In this document: positions 1 through 8,549 of the stretch, one piece after another
Layout: every line of letters begins with the position of its first letter
Numbering within the stretch: the stretch's first letter is position 1
The notes under the pieces: model-generated
The model's input: the letters and a program-made list of their open reading frames with translations, nothing else
The model's database searches: none
Told to the model about the DNA's origin: nothing
From: JACXVD01 sp020446665
GTDB lineage: Bacteria; Pseudomonadota; Alphaproteobacteria; Sphingomonadales; Sphingomonadaceae
Assembly: GCA_041396905.1 (NCBI GenBank)
Contig: JAWKXQ010000008.1
Coordinates: forward strand, 1-64,000
Direction: 5' to 3'
DNA: 64,000 nt
Program-made: the position numbers and the translations under genes

Positions 1-453
1 CCCCGGAGGGACCCGCTCCATTATGAGGAGCGGGTGGGTCGCAAAGCAGTGTCGTTGGCGGAGGTGGTCCGGTTCATTTGGTGGGGATTTTCCGGGAGGT
101 CTCTTCGCTGACAATGCAAAAAGGTGGCCTGCAATGGATCGCATGATCTCATCCCGTAACAGCCTGTTACGGCAGCTCTGTCGGACGATCCGGAAAGGCA
201 GCTTCGGAAACGTGAAGGGCAATAAGCTGCCGTTCCCACTGGTCGATGCTTGCGGCGGCTTTGCGCCCCAGTCTCGGACATTCGTGCCTGCAGAAACAAC
301 GTCCGAAAGCGGCCTTTCAAGTATCGGTATCTAGTGTCCGCTATTTGAGCGGTGCTTACTGACCGTCCGCCTCCAATAAATCTTGGTCGCCTAACGGACG
401 GAAGCTAGGATATCGACCATCGAAAAATGAATCTGGATGTCCTTACCAGGGCG
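1..453. other. Gene-free left edge with small inverted repeats
   Basis: No convincing coding sequence is visible: the open frames on both strands have low-complexity Arg/Ser-rich translations with no recognisable domain and no ribosome binding site. It contains a perfect 9-base inverted repeat (11-19 with 27-35, loop ATTATGA), a 6-base-scale hairpin near 338-352, and a 7-base repeat CCGTCCG/CGGACGG (363-369 with 395-401). The last could belong to the 3' region of the leftward LysR gene, but there is no T-run, so a terminator call is not justified. Confidence 0.5.
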
Positions 454-1398
454 TTATCGAACAACCTCCCTCTGGTGCGCACTAAATCCACGTAGCGCCA
501 AATCCTCGACAATGGCAGAGAGATGAATAGCGGATGGCGGGAGCGACCGGTCCTGCCGTGTGACTATCGTCCCGGAGACTTCAACGGGCATCAGCTGATC
601 CAGCGTAGAGAGAACTGCTACTTTGCCAGCATGAATTTCCTGCCTGATGACAGCCTCCGGGAGTAGACCCAAAATATCGGTGCTGGTCAGCAATTGGCGA
701 AGCAGGCCAAGCTCATGGGTTGTCAGGAAGATCTCTCTCAAAGATGAAATCGAATCAAACTGCACGGGAAATGCGTCGACAAATTGCTTGAGAAACCAGT
801 CCGGCACTTCGGCCCCCCCATAAGGATAGGAGAGTAGGTCTGTAACTTCGAAAGTGCTCTTTTTAGTGAGCGGATGTCCCGCCCGGCAAGCAAAGATTGG
901 CGGAACTAACGGAAAATTCCGATAGTCGAATTGATCGCTATAACGATCCGGCGACAATCCGATGAACATATCAATTCTGTCTCTTAAAAGATCGTCTTCC
1001 ATCGAGCGCCAGTTGTGTTCTAGGGTCGTGAATTGAAGTTCCGGAAATTTTGCGAGCAAGGCGGCCATGGCAGGAGCAAGCAGGCCCTCAGTGATCGCAG
1101 TGTCGACCCCTATGATAAGCCGACCCAGCTTGAGGCTTTCCATCAAGGCGATGTCGCGTCTTGCCTGTGAAACCAATTCAACCGATTGGCGCGCCGCGAC
1201 CAAGAGGCGTTCACCATATGCAGTCGGTGTTGTCTTGCGCTTTTTGCGCTCAAACAACTGAGTTCCATATTGCTCTTCGAACTTGGCGACGGTCTGACTC
1301 AGTGCACCGTGGGTGATACCAAGTTTGTCTGCAGCACGCCGGAAATTGCCGAGCTCGGCCAAAGTTATGAGCTGCCTAAATCGCCAAAGTTCGTCCAT
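454..1398 (-). CDS. LysR-family transcriptional regulator
   Basis: This 314-residue protein has the LysR layout. An N-terminal winged helix-turn-helix covers about residues 1-60 (FRQLITLAELGNFRRAADKL, then ITHGALSQTVAKFEEQYGTQLFER). A long linker helix and a periplasmic-binding-protein-like effector domain from about residue 90 follow. The open frame extends upstream to 1542, but ATG at 1398 is chosen because GGAGTG lies 5-6 bases before it and the translation then begins just before the HTH, as in the family. It is divergent from the TonB-dependent receptor gene, the classic LysR arrangement, so it probably controls that gene and perhaps the catabolic operon beyond. The inducer cannot be read from sequence. 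The HTH is slightly unusual (HGALSQTV rather than QSALSRQI). Confidence 0.9.
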   Translation of the reverse strand: MDELWRFRQLITLAELGNFRRAADKLGITHGALSQTVAKFEEQYGTQLFERKKRKTTPTAYGERLLVAARQSVELVSQARRDIALMESLKLGRLIIGVDTAITEGLLAPAMAALLAKFPELQFTTLEHNWRSMEDDLLRDRIDMFIGLSPDRYSDQFDYRNFPLVPPIFACRAGHPLTKKSTFEVTDLLSYPYGGAEVPDWFLKQFVDAFPVQFDSISSLREIFLTTHELGLLRQLLTSTDILGLLPEAVIRQEIHAGKVAVLSTLDQLMPVEVSGTIVTRQDRSLPPSAIHLSAIVEDLALRGFSAHQREVVR

Positions 1399-1529
1399 CA
1401 CCCACTCCATTTGGATAGCCATTCTAACCTTATTGCCTAAAATAGATAGATTGATGATCCTGCAAACTTGAAATGAACCGATCGTGTCTGAAGCGCCGAT
1501 CAGGAAAATGTCATTCAAGGGAGCGGGAA
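1399..1529. promoter_or_regulatory. Divergent LysR / TonB-receptor promoter region
   Basis: This 131-base A+T-rich gap separates two divergent starts and must hold both promoters. The receptor start at 1530 has a good ribosome binding site (AAGGGAGCGGGA at 1517-1528). An A+T-rich stretch around 1428-1450 is a plausible site for a LysR T-N11-A box, but no unambiguous dyad was found, so the operator is inferred only from gene arrangement. Confidence 0.4.
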
Positions 1530-4025
1530 ATGAAAAGCGCATTGTTCACAACAGTTTCTATCGTCGGCTTGGCAACCGCCCAACCAGTTTACGGCCAGTC
1601 AGTCGAAACCAGCGAAGGCGTGAAGGGTGTGCCTGGAGCCGAGCAGAGCGATGAAATTCTCGTTATTGCCCAGCGGCGCGAACAAGACGTTCAGGATGTG
1701 CCGATCGCCATCTCGGTCTTTTCCGATGAAGATCGCGATAGGCTGGGAATTCGCACGATTCAGGACATGTCGAACTTCACCCCAGGTCTCAGCTTTTCGG
1801 CTTCGCTCGATCGGCTTTCGATCCGCGGCATTGGCCGGCTGACCAATATCATCGGCACCGACCCAGGTGTAGCTACCTACAATGACGGCTTCTACACGGC
1901 TTCGGCCGCCGAGGCGTCCAAGACGCCGATGTTTGTTGAGCGTGTCGAAGTGCTGCGTGGGCCTCAGGGCACTTTGTATGGACGCAATTCGATCGGCGGG
2001 TCGCTCAATGTTGTCTCGAAGCGTCCTACCGACGAATTTGAAGGTGAAGTTCGCGCGACTGTCGAAAGTTTGGGTTTCTGGATCGGAGAAGGCTATCTCT
2101 CTGGTCCGATCACTGAGAAGTTGAGAGCGCGTGTCAGCGTTCAGGTCGGCCCCCGCTTTTTTGACGAGCCTTATACTAATATTTCCGGCCTCAAAGGAGA
2201 AGGGACACTGGATCGGTTTCTCGTCGAGGGGCAGCTGGAATGGGACATTTCAGACAGCACCGAATTGTGGCTAAAATATTCCCACGCCGAATGGGATGAC
2301 CACAACCGCACTGGAGGCCTGGCTACACCGTTTTCTACAACCGGAGTTCTGCCCGAAGGGCTCGTGCCGAGTGCGGCCTTCGGGTATGCGGTTGCGTCTC
2401 CGGGTGTGACCGATCCGCGGTCTTTCGATGCCAATACCCGCGCCAGCCAAAAATTGACGGACAACCACAATATCGTCGCTCACCTGACCGCGGATATCGG
2501 CGGTGTCACTGTCAAATATGTCGGTGGCTATTCGCAGTATCGCTACGAGCAGATTTCAGACTACGATTTCACGAGCGTGGATTCTGTCACGACTGGTGCG
2601 GGAACATTGGCTGCATTGAGCCCCGCTTTTGCTGCATTCACCTACACTTACAACCCAACCTATGTGCAGGAATACATCGAGGACAAGAGCTACTATAGCA
2701 ACGAGATCACCCTATCGAACAGCGACCCGGCCGCGTTCAATTGGATCGTTGGCCTCTACCAGTATCACGAAGATTTCTCACAGCCGATCACCCAATTCGT
2801 CGATGCAGATGGGTCGGACAATCTGAGTGCCGCAATCGTGGCACCAATCTGTCTGGGCCAGTTTGGCATTCCAACCGCGACCTGTGCCACCAATCCCCGC
2901 CGCTCTTTTTACGAAGGCAGAAGCAATCTCGAGATCGACGGGTTGGCTGCATTCGGTCAGGCGGATTTCGAGGTGTCGGATGGGCTAAGGCTCACCGTAG
3001 GCCTGCGTTATTCGCGTGACGAGAAAAAGGGCGAAGAATCGTTCCGTCTTGTCGGTTGGAATCCCACCGATCCTGCGGTCGATCCGGCTGGCTGCTTCGG
3101 GTTTGGTTGCGGGCCTTTCACGCCAGCATTCGATGTGACCGTTCCGGTCCTCAACACAGTATTTCCCGGCCTGACTGGATCTGGCGCCCAAACCCGTTCG
3201 TTCGAGGATGACTGGGGCGGGCTTTCGTGGCGCCTTGGCCTTGATTATTCGCCAAGTCCCGACACATTGATATTCGGCAGCTATTCGCGCGGCATCAAAT
3301 CCGGCGGTTTCAATCTTGGCGTATATTCCGCAAATGCTGTTGTCGACAAAGAGGAAGTCGATGCGTTTGAAATCGGTATCAAGAGCCGTCCGGCTAACGG
3401 CTTTACGCTGAATGTGACTGCATTCCATTACGTCTATGATGGCTTGCAGGTTCCGATCGAGGTCGAAACCGGCGGGATTGGCCTCGGCAATCTGTTCAAT
3501 GTGCCGACGTCGAAGTCGACTGGGCTGGAAGTGGAAACGGCGTGGGAGGCAACCGACTGGCTCGAACTCAACGCGAACTATGCGTATCTCGACGCCCGGA
3601 TCACTCAGGTCGAAATGCTCTTTGATGATCCAAATCTGTCGGGCAATAATCTGATCAGCATTGATGGCAACCGCTTGCCGGCATCGTCAAAGCACAAATT
3701 TTCAGTGTCAGGCATGATCGACGTCCCGCTTGCGCAGGGGAACCTCTTCCTCGCGGGGAGCTATGTCTATCGTTCAAGCGCCTACTACGGCGTGTTCGAT
3801 AATCCAAACTATCGCACTCCGGGTTGGGATCAGGTGGATCTGCGTGCGACATATGTAGCACCCAACCGGAACCTCCGCCTGATCGCTTATGTCCGGAATG
3901 TCTTCGACACGCTCGGCTATGACGGTGCGGATGCACTGGAAGGAAGCCGGTCTTCGCGCTTTGGCCAGACGTTAAGCTACACTCCGCCGCGCAGTTTTGG
4001 CGCAGAGGTTCAGTTCAGATTTTGA
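1530..4025 (+). CDS. TonB-dependent outer-membrane receptor
   Basis: This 831-residue precursor starts with a signal peptide (MKSALFTTVSIVGLATAQPVYGQS). A TonB box-like EILVIAQRREQ near residue 40 and a plug domain follow (VQDVPIAISVFSDEDRDRLG, GIGRLTNIIGTDPGVATYNDG, VEVLRGPQGTLYGRNSIGG). Then comes a long beta-barrel of aromatic-alternating strands ending in VQFRF, with the terminal Phe typical of outer-membrane barrels. ATG at 1530 is preferred over the upstream start because it begins at the signal peptide and has a good ribosome binding site. The family imports siderophores, vitamins, sugars or aromatic and terpenoid compounds using TonB energy. The neighbouring dioxygenase, dehydrogenase and transporter genes point to a carbon substrate rather than iron, but that is inference. 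Confidence 0.95.
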   Translation: MKSALFTTVSIVGLATAQPVYGQSVETSEGVKGVPGAEQSDEILVIAQRREQDVQDVPIAISVFSDEDRDRLGIRTIQDMSNFTPGLSFSASLDRLSIRGIGRLTNIIGTDPGVATYNDGFYTASAAEASKTPMFVERVEVLRGPQGTLYGRNSIGGSLNVVSKRPTDEFEGEVRATVESLGFWIGEGYLSGPITEKLRARVSVQVGPRFFDEPYTNISGLKGEGTLDRFLVEGQLEWDISDSTELWLKYSHAEWDDHNRTGGLATPFSTTGVLPEGLVPSAAFGYAVASPGVTDPRSFDANTRASQKLTDNHNIVAHLTADIGGVTVKYVGGYSQYRYEQISDYDFTSVDSVTTGAGTLAALSPAFAAFTYTYNPTYVQEYIEDKSYYSNEITLSNSDPAAFNWIVGLYQYHEDFSQPITQFVDADGSDNLSAAIVAPICLGQFGIPTATCATNPRRSFYEGRSNLEIDGLAAFGQADFEVSDGLRLTVGLRYSRDEKKGEESFRLVGWNPTDPAVDPAGCFGFGCGPFTPAFDVTVPVLNTVFPGLTGSGAQTRSFEDDWGGLSWRLGLDYSPSPDTLIFGSYSRGIKSGGFNLGVYSANAVVDKEEVDAFEIGIKSRPANGFTLNVTAFHYVYDGLQVPIEVETGGIGLGNLFNVPTSKSTGLEVETAWEATDWLELNANYAYLDARITQVEMLFDDPNLSGNNLISIDGNRLPASSKHKFSVSGMIDVPLAQGNLFLAGSYVYRSSAYYGVFDNPNYRTPGWDQVDLRATYVAPNRNLRLIAYVRNVFDTLGYDGADALEGSRSSRFGQTLSYTPPRSFGAEVQFRF

Positions 4026-4047
4026 GCCGGAGTGACAAGATGCGGTG

Positions 4048-4079
4048 CGTCCGGAGGTGGCTATGCAAGCCTTCGGACG
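4048..4079. terminator. Hairpin between convergent genes
   Basis: CGTCCG (4048-4053) pairs with CGGACG (4074-4079), with a further AGG/CCT pairing inside. It lies between the 3' ends of the receptor gene (+) and the dioxygenase gene (-), where a shared terminator would be expected. Neither strand has a clear T-run, so this is a weak call. Confidence 0.3.
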
Positions 4080-4150
4080 TCGCCGATCGAGCTGAATTTG
4101 TGTGAAGAATGAGGCTTGAGACCACGTCCACAAAATGATGTGCAACGCCC

Positions 4151-4984
4151 CTATATGGGCAAGGGAAATGGTTCTCCGGCCAGTGTGATGCGATGCATCA
4201 AGCGGCATTCACCATCATAGTCATTCTCGGCAAGATGCCAGGTTAGACGGTTATCCCAGATCGCAACCGATCCCGGTAGCCAATTGAACCGGCATTGGAA
4301 TTGCGGCTGTTGAGCATGGTCGAACAAGACTTTTAGAAATTCGTCGCTTTCCTCGCGCGTCAATCCTTCCAAAGCAATTGTGTGTGCCGGATTCACATAC
4401 AGGATCTCCGCGCCCGTCTGCGGATGATGCACCATCACCGTATGGGTCGCCGAACCGACATCATCCGACCCCTTAAGAGAGCCGGCAAGATCGGTCCGCG
4501 AATAATAGCCGTCCCGGCCATAAATATGGGCATTGGAATGTACCGCTCTTAGCTGCTTTGCGCGCTGTTTGAGCGGATCGGGCAAAGCGCTCCAGGCGGC
4601 GTGCATATTGGCAAACAACGTGTCGCCGCCTTTTTTCGGTAATTCGCGGGCGACAAGGATAGATCCAAGCGCGGGCGCATCATCATAGCTGTGATCAGTG
4701 TGCCAGCCCCCGCCGATATTCATGGTCTGCTTGGCTTCTTTGCGCACCTCGGCAATCTCAGGAAACCCATCAACCGGCATGAAGAATTTGTTGAGGACGA
4801 GGTCGCCGAACCTCTTCGCAAAGGCAATATGCGCTGCCGGTTCAAAGTCCTGATCTCTAAAGAATAGGACGCCACGCTGCGCTAGCAATTGCCGCATTTG
4901 ATCGATTTCTGCATCGCTTGCATTGGCCAGTTGGATACCTTCGATCAAGGATCCGCAAGATTGTGACCAGTCGCTGGCTTTCAA
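4151..4984 (-). CDS. TauD/TfdA-family Fe(II)/2-oxoglutarate dioxygenase
   Basis: This 277-residue protein has the TauD/TfdA fold signatures. The iron-binding HxD motif is WHTDHSY (His95, Asp97), the distal histidine is His250 in IWDNRLTWHLAENDY, and the 2-oxoglutarate-binding arginine is Arg265 in RLMHRITLAG. All expected active-site residues are present, so it should be active. Members hydroxylate taurine, aryloxyalkanoates, alkyl sulfates and other acids, often leading to C-O, C-S or C-N cleavage. The start overlaps the stop of the upstream dehydrogenase gene by four bases (ATGA), so it is the last gene of a translationally coupled operon. Substrate unknown. It need not act on taurine: no sulfonate transporter is nearby. 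Confidence 0.9.
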   Translation of the reverse strand: MKASDWSQSCGSLIEGIQLANASDAEIDQMRQLLAQRGVLFFRDQDFEPAAHIAFAKRFGDLVLNKFFMPVDGFPEIAEVRKEAKQTMNIGGGWHTDHSYDDAPALGSILVARELPKKGGDTLFANMHAAWSALPDPLKQRAKQLRAVHSNAHIYGRDGYYSRTDLAGSLKGSDDVGSATHTVMVHHPQTGAEILYVNPAHTIALEGLTREESDEFLKVLFDHAQQPQFQCRFNWLPGSVAIWDNRLTWHLAENDYDGECRLMHRITLAGEPFPLPI

Positions 4985-6243
4985 ATCACACTCCCCGAAA
5001 GGAAAGTTGCAGCAGCATAGGCTGGTTCCGGATACTCATAAAACCCTTTGCCAGCCTGCAAGCCGGATCGACCTTGCGCAAGCTGTTCGATCAGGCAGTT
5101 ATGCACCTTGCCTGCATTCTCCGGCCCTGCAAGGGGGCCTGTCACGTGGAACAGAGTCAATGCGCGCTCCAGTCCGATATCGTCCAGGATAGCGAAAGGT
5201 CCTTTGGCCTGTCGGGTGGCTGCAATCCAAGCGCGATCGACATCATGGGGCCGCGCTACGTCATTGGCGGCGATCAAGACTGCATTCTGAGTCCACGCAG
5301 ATGTCAGCGCATAGTCGGCCAGAGACGTATCGGGATGAGCTAGGAGAAAGTCGGGCGCGGCATAAGCGGGATCAGGGTAAGTATAGAACCCGCGACCGCT
5401 CCTCATCCCCAGTCGACCCGCCCCCACAACAGGTGCGAGAAAGGACAGGACCTTGCGCTTCAACAAATCCATCAATGGTTGTTCCGGCATCGCCGGCCGG
5501 TTCTTCCAGCTATCATAGATCAGCCGCGTGCCGAACAGGTCCATCATGCCGAACGGCCCCATCGGAGAACCCGTGCGCTTCATCCACGCGCGGTCTACTT
5601 CTTCAATGTTCGCTGCGCCATCGATGACCTGCAGCATAGCAGTCGCAAGAACAGGGCCTATCATAGCATTGAAAACATACCCTTTGTTCTCTTTCTTGAG
5701 GACAAGCGACACTCCACCGAGGTTTTCAACATAGTCCTGCAAACGTGAAAGTGTGGCCGGTGACGTCCGTGGACCGGGCACGATGTCAAACAACATCGCC
5801 CCAAGATGCGAATGCAGCGCGGCAAAGCGGCTTCCATCAACGACAGCATCCTCGATATCCGAAACCAAGAGTGATGAGCTGTTGGTGGTAAGGATCGTAT
5901 CGGGGGCAGCGTATCTCTCCAATTCGGCGAATAATTCGCGCTTCAGTGCGAGATTTTCAAAAACAGATTCGCTGACTAACCCTGCACCGTAAAGTGCCGC
6001 TTTCAGATCTTTCTGGATCGCGATCCGTGAGGAGGCGTCCTGCGCGGCTTTGGGAGAGATAAGTCCTGCTATCGCCATCTCTCCGGCTATCTCCGAAACA
6101 CGCTGTGGCACTTCGAGCAGAGTGTCCCATGCAATGTCGTAAATCACCGCGTCGTAGCCAGCCAGCGCGGCCAAGATCGCGTTGTAACACCCCATCGTGC
6201 CGCCGCCGATGAAGCAGACATGACCTTCGCCGTGAGACTTCAT
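4981..6243 (-). CDS. 3-hydroxyacyl-CoA dehydrogenase family protein
   Basis: This 420-residue protein has an N-terminal Rossmann NAD-binding domain (VCFIGGGTMGCYNAILAALAGYDAVIYDI, residues about 9-37) and the family's NSSSLLVSDI and conserved His (ALHSHLG) segments. Two tandem C-terminal 3HCDH domains follow, each ending in the G.GFY.YP.PAY signature (GRGFYTYPDPAY near residue 300, GKGFYEYPEPAY near 405). No enoyl-CoA hydratase domain is attached, so it is the stand-alone dehydrogenase form. It should oxidise a 3-hydroxy acid or 3-hydroxyacyl-CoA to the 3-keto product. It overlaps its neighbours by four bases on both sides. A 3-keto product would fit the decarboxylase-fold enzyme encoded just upstream. 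Confidence 0.88.
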   Translation of the reverse strand: MKSHGEGHVCFIGGGTMGCYNAILAALAGYDAVIYDIAWDTLLEVPQRVSEIAGEMAIAGLISPKAAQDASSRIAIQKDLKAALYGAGLVSESVFENLALKRELFAELERYAAPDTILTTNSSSLLVSDIEDAVVDGSRFAALHSHLGAMLFDIVPGPRTSPATLSRLQDYVENLGGVSLVLKKENKGYVFNAMIGPVLATAMLQVIDGAANIEEVDRAWMKRTGSPMGPFGMMDLFGTRLIYDSWKNRPAMPEQPLMDLLKRKVLSFLAPVVGAGRLGMRSGRGFYTYPDPAYAAPDFLLAHPDTSLADYALTSAWTQNAVLIAANDVARPHDVDRAWIAATRQAKGPFAILDDIGLERALTLFHVTGPLAGPENAGKVHNCLIEQLAQGRSGLQAGKGFYEYPEPAYAAATFLSGSVI

Positions 6244-7049
6244 TTGAGCGGCCTTGTCAGGCGATCAGGAAGGATCAGATTGGTGCTGCCCTTAGTCAAA
6301 GCAGCAGGTCGATAATCAAGAATTGGCAGCGACTTGAGAGCATTGACGATATGGAATTGTGTCGGGTTCTGCTCCCAGCTCAGTTCTTTCCAGTCGACCT
6401 TGCCTTCGCCCAACATGATCTGCGTGATGTGGTTTTCGCTCGGGAAAGTCGTGTATTCGTCAAGTTTGGGTTCAAATGATCCAGCCTGCTGGAAGTAGCG
6501 CCAGCCCATTGGATTATCTTTGCCCTTGCGCGCTTCCACACTGGCGGCAATCTCCTCAAGTTCAGGCGCGCGTAGTCCTGAGACTTCGATATCGACAATC
6601 GTGTGTCCGAAATGGCTCGCATTGCAGCGCCAGACGTCATTGGAGATGCTGTGATCCGGAATGTCGGCAAAGACTTTGGGAATTCCCTGCAACTCGCGCC
6701 CAGTCAGGATTGGATCGGCCAGATTTTCCCAGATGACCAACGCAAAGGTCCCTTCAAGGGATTCGCCATCGCTGCGATAAGTAACGTCGGCATTGACGCC
6801 GATCATGTTGTACCCCCTCCCAGCGAGCCAATCGACTTGTCGGTTGCAAGCATAGAAGACAGAGATGACCGGTTCGGCAGCTGGCTCGAATCCTTGCGGA
6901 AGCAACTGCGCCAATTGGCTGCCATCGGTTACATATGGAACAGTCAGAGCGGTCACGTCGCGATACCAGCCGGAACTGCCCGGGCCGTGATAGCGGGCGC
7001 CGAAATGTGCCGGCATCATGTAGCTCTTGGTTGGATCACGCTTGAACAC
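6240..7049 (-). CDS. Acetoacetate decarboxylase-fold protein (ADC family)
   Basis: This 269-residue protein matches the ADC family in length and in the block GRELQGIPKVFADI (residues 117-130). The lysine of GIPK (Lys125) occupies the place of the Schiff-base lysine of acetoacetate decarboxylase. The preceding segment (YNMIGVNADVTYRSDGESLEGTFALVIWENLADPILTGRE) also follows the family. Some ADC-fold proteins are decarboxylases of beta-keto acids and others are aldolase/dehydratase-like or lactonase-like, so the exact reaction is open. It lies 12 bases after the transporter gene and overlaps the dehydrogenase gene by four bases (ATGA). A dehydrogenase yielding a 3-keto acid next to a beta-keto acid decarboxylase is chemically coherent but unproven. 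Confidence 0.82.
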   Translation of the reverse strand: MFKRDPTKSYMMPAHFGARYHGPGSSGWYRDVTALTVPYVTDGSQLAQLLPQGFEPAAEPVISVFYACNRQVDWLAGRGYNMIGVNADVTYRSDGESLEGTFALVIWENLADPILTGRELQGIPKVFADIPDHSISNDVWRCNASHFGHTIVDIEVSGLRAPELEEIAASVEARKGKDNPMGWRYFQQAGSFEPKLDEYTTFPSENHITQIMLGEGKVDWKELSWEQNPTQFHIVNALKSLPILDYRPAALTKGSTNLILPDRLTRPLK

Positions 7050-7061
7050 TCGATCTTCCTC

Positions 7062-8492
7062 TCATTCAGCCGGTGTAAGTGTCTGCGCGACATTGCGTTC
7101 ATGCGCGGCGCGGTCGATCTTGTAGAGGCGAACGCAGAGCAGGCGCAGGATCCAAAGCGTCACAATCGCAATCAGGTAAGTCTTGCCAAATTCCTGCGCA
7201 GTGCTGTCTGCAACCTGGCCTGGTTCGGCTCCTTCAGGGAAGTTGACAAAGGCAAGCACCAGCGATGCAGCGAAAATCCCCAAACCCTGCGTTGCCTTTG
7301 CCGAAAAGGTGATCGCTGCAAAGAAAACACCTTCTGACCGACGCTTGGTCTTAACCTCGCTTTCTTCAACCAGATCGGCGATCATCGAGAACATCAGCAC
7401 CTGAAATGAGATTGTCAGGGTCATCTCGATCACCGCGACCACGAAAATCAGTGGCAACAGGAACGATTGCCCATCTACCGGCATCGGCTCCAGAACGCCG
7501 AGCAAGCGCAGGGTGATCAGCACGGGTGACATGAACAATGTCGCGCATGCCGCGATTAGCGCTCCATTGCGTTTACCGAACCGCTTGGTGAAGAACGGTG
7601 CAATCACTACCGCAAGTGTCGCTCCGACAAGCGATGCGAGGATCAGTATGCTAATCTGTTCCTGCGTGAAGCCCCAGAAGAAGGAATTGATGTAGAGATT
7701 GAGGCTCATCGCAAGGCCGGTGGCAACTGATGAAAGGATGGTCGCCAAAAACAGTGCGAAGAACGACTTGCTTGTCAAAGTCTCGAGAATCTCACCGAAT
7801 ATCGAGGCCAGCTTCTTGGCCTGTTTGGCGGGCGCGGCCGGCAAGGTCGGGATCAAACGGTGCGTGCCGAGACTTGCCACCATGATCGAAACAAAGATCA
7901 TTGCGGAGGCGATCAGACCATAGGTGGTGAAGCCGTCGCGGTTGAACAGGCCACTAGGATTGCCCTCATTTGGCGCTAGAATGACAGCGAGCGTAAAGAC
8001 GGCGATCAGTGTCCCGCCGATCCAGCCAAAGAATGTGCGCCACGCCATCAGTGACGTTCTTTCGTCGTAGTCGCGCGTCAGTTCCGCGGCGAGCGCAGAG
8101 CTTGGCACTTCATAAAGCGTGATAAGCGTGCGGATCAGGATCGATAGGACGACCAGATAGGCAAACAGCATATTGCCCGAAATGCCCTCAGGCGGGCTCC
8201 AAAGGAAGAAATAGGCAATCGCGACCGGTATTGCAGCGAAATACATCCATGGGTGCCTGCGCCCCCAGCGGCTGCGGGTGTTGTCGCTCAGATAGCCGAC
8301 AAAAGGATCGGAGAATGCGTCGAAGACCAGTGCGATAAGCAGCGCCAGCCCGACCAGTTCTGCTTCAACTCCGAGAATTTGTGAGTAGAACAACAACAGG
8401 AAGAAATCGAACCCGTTGTTCTTAACCCCATAGGCGATAGCTCCGAAACCATACGCAAGCTTTGTTGCTGTCGGTATCTTTGTGGTGGTCAA
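7062..8492 (-). CDS. GPH-type MFS sugar/organic-solute:cation symporter
   Basis: This 476-residue polytopic membrane protein (about 12 hydrophobic segments) is of the glycoside-pentoside-hexuronide:cation symporter group. The N-terminus KLAYGFGAIAYGVKNNGFDFFLLLFYSQILG and the loop VFDAFSDPFVGYLSDNTRSRWGRRHPWM are the family hallmarks. A longer frame starts at a TTG at 8549 without a ribosome binding site. TTG at 8492 is preferred because GGAGAG (8498-8503) sits five bases upstream and gives a family-like N-terminus. It is the first gene of the four-gene operon and probably imports across the inner membrane what the TonB-dependent receptor brings into the periplasm. In sphingomonads such transporters often sit in sugar-acid or terpenoid clusters. 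Confidence 0.88.
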   Translation of the reverse strand: MTTTKIPTATKLAYGFGAIAYGVKNNGFDFFLLLFYSQILGVEAELVGLALLIALVFDAFSDPFVGYLSDNTRSRWGRRHPWMYFAAIPVAIAYFFLWSPPEGISGNMLFAYLVVLSILIRTLITLYEVPSSALAAELTRDYDERTSLMAWRTFFGWIGGTLIAVFTLAVILAPNEGNPSGLFNRDGFTTYGLIASAMIFVSIMVASLGTHRLIPTLPAAPAKQAKKLASIFGEILETLTSKSFFALFLATILSSVATGLAMSLNLYINSFFWGFTQEQISILILASLVGATLAVVIAPFFTKRFGKRNGALIAACATLFMSPVLITLRLLGVLEPMPVDGQSFLLPLIFVVAVIEMTLTISFQVLMFSMIADLVEESEVKTKRRSEGVFFAAITFSAKATQGLGIFAASLVLAFVNFPEGAEPGQVADSTAQEFGKTYLIAIVTLWILRLLCVRLYKIDRAAHERNVAQTLTPAE

Positions 8493-8549
8493 AGTGGCTC
8501 TCCAGACTTCTCTGCTTGAGATCGCTACACGGCTAACCAGGTGCTTCAA

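Noticed and set aside
4048..4079. Strong terminator between the TonB receptor and dioxygenase genes
   Set aside because: The hairpin is real but lacks T-runs, so it was kept only as a weak feature.
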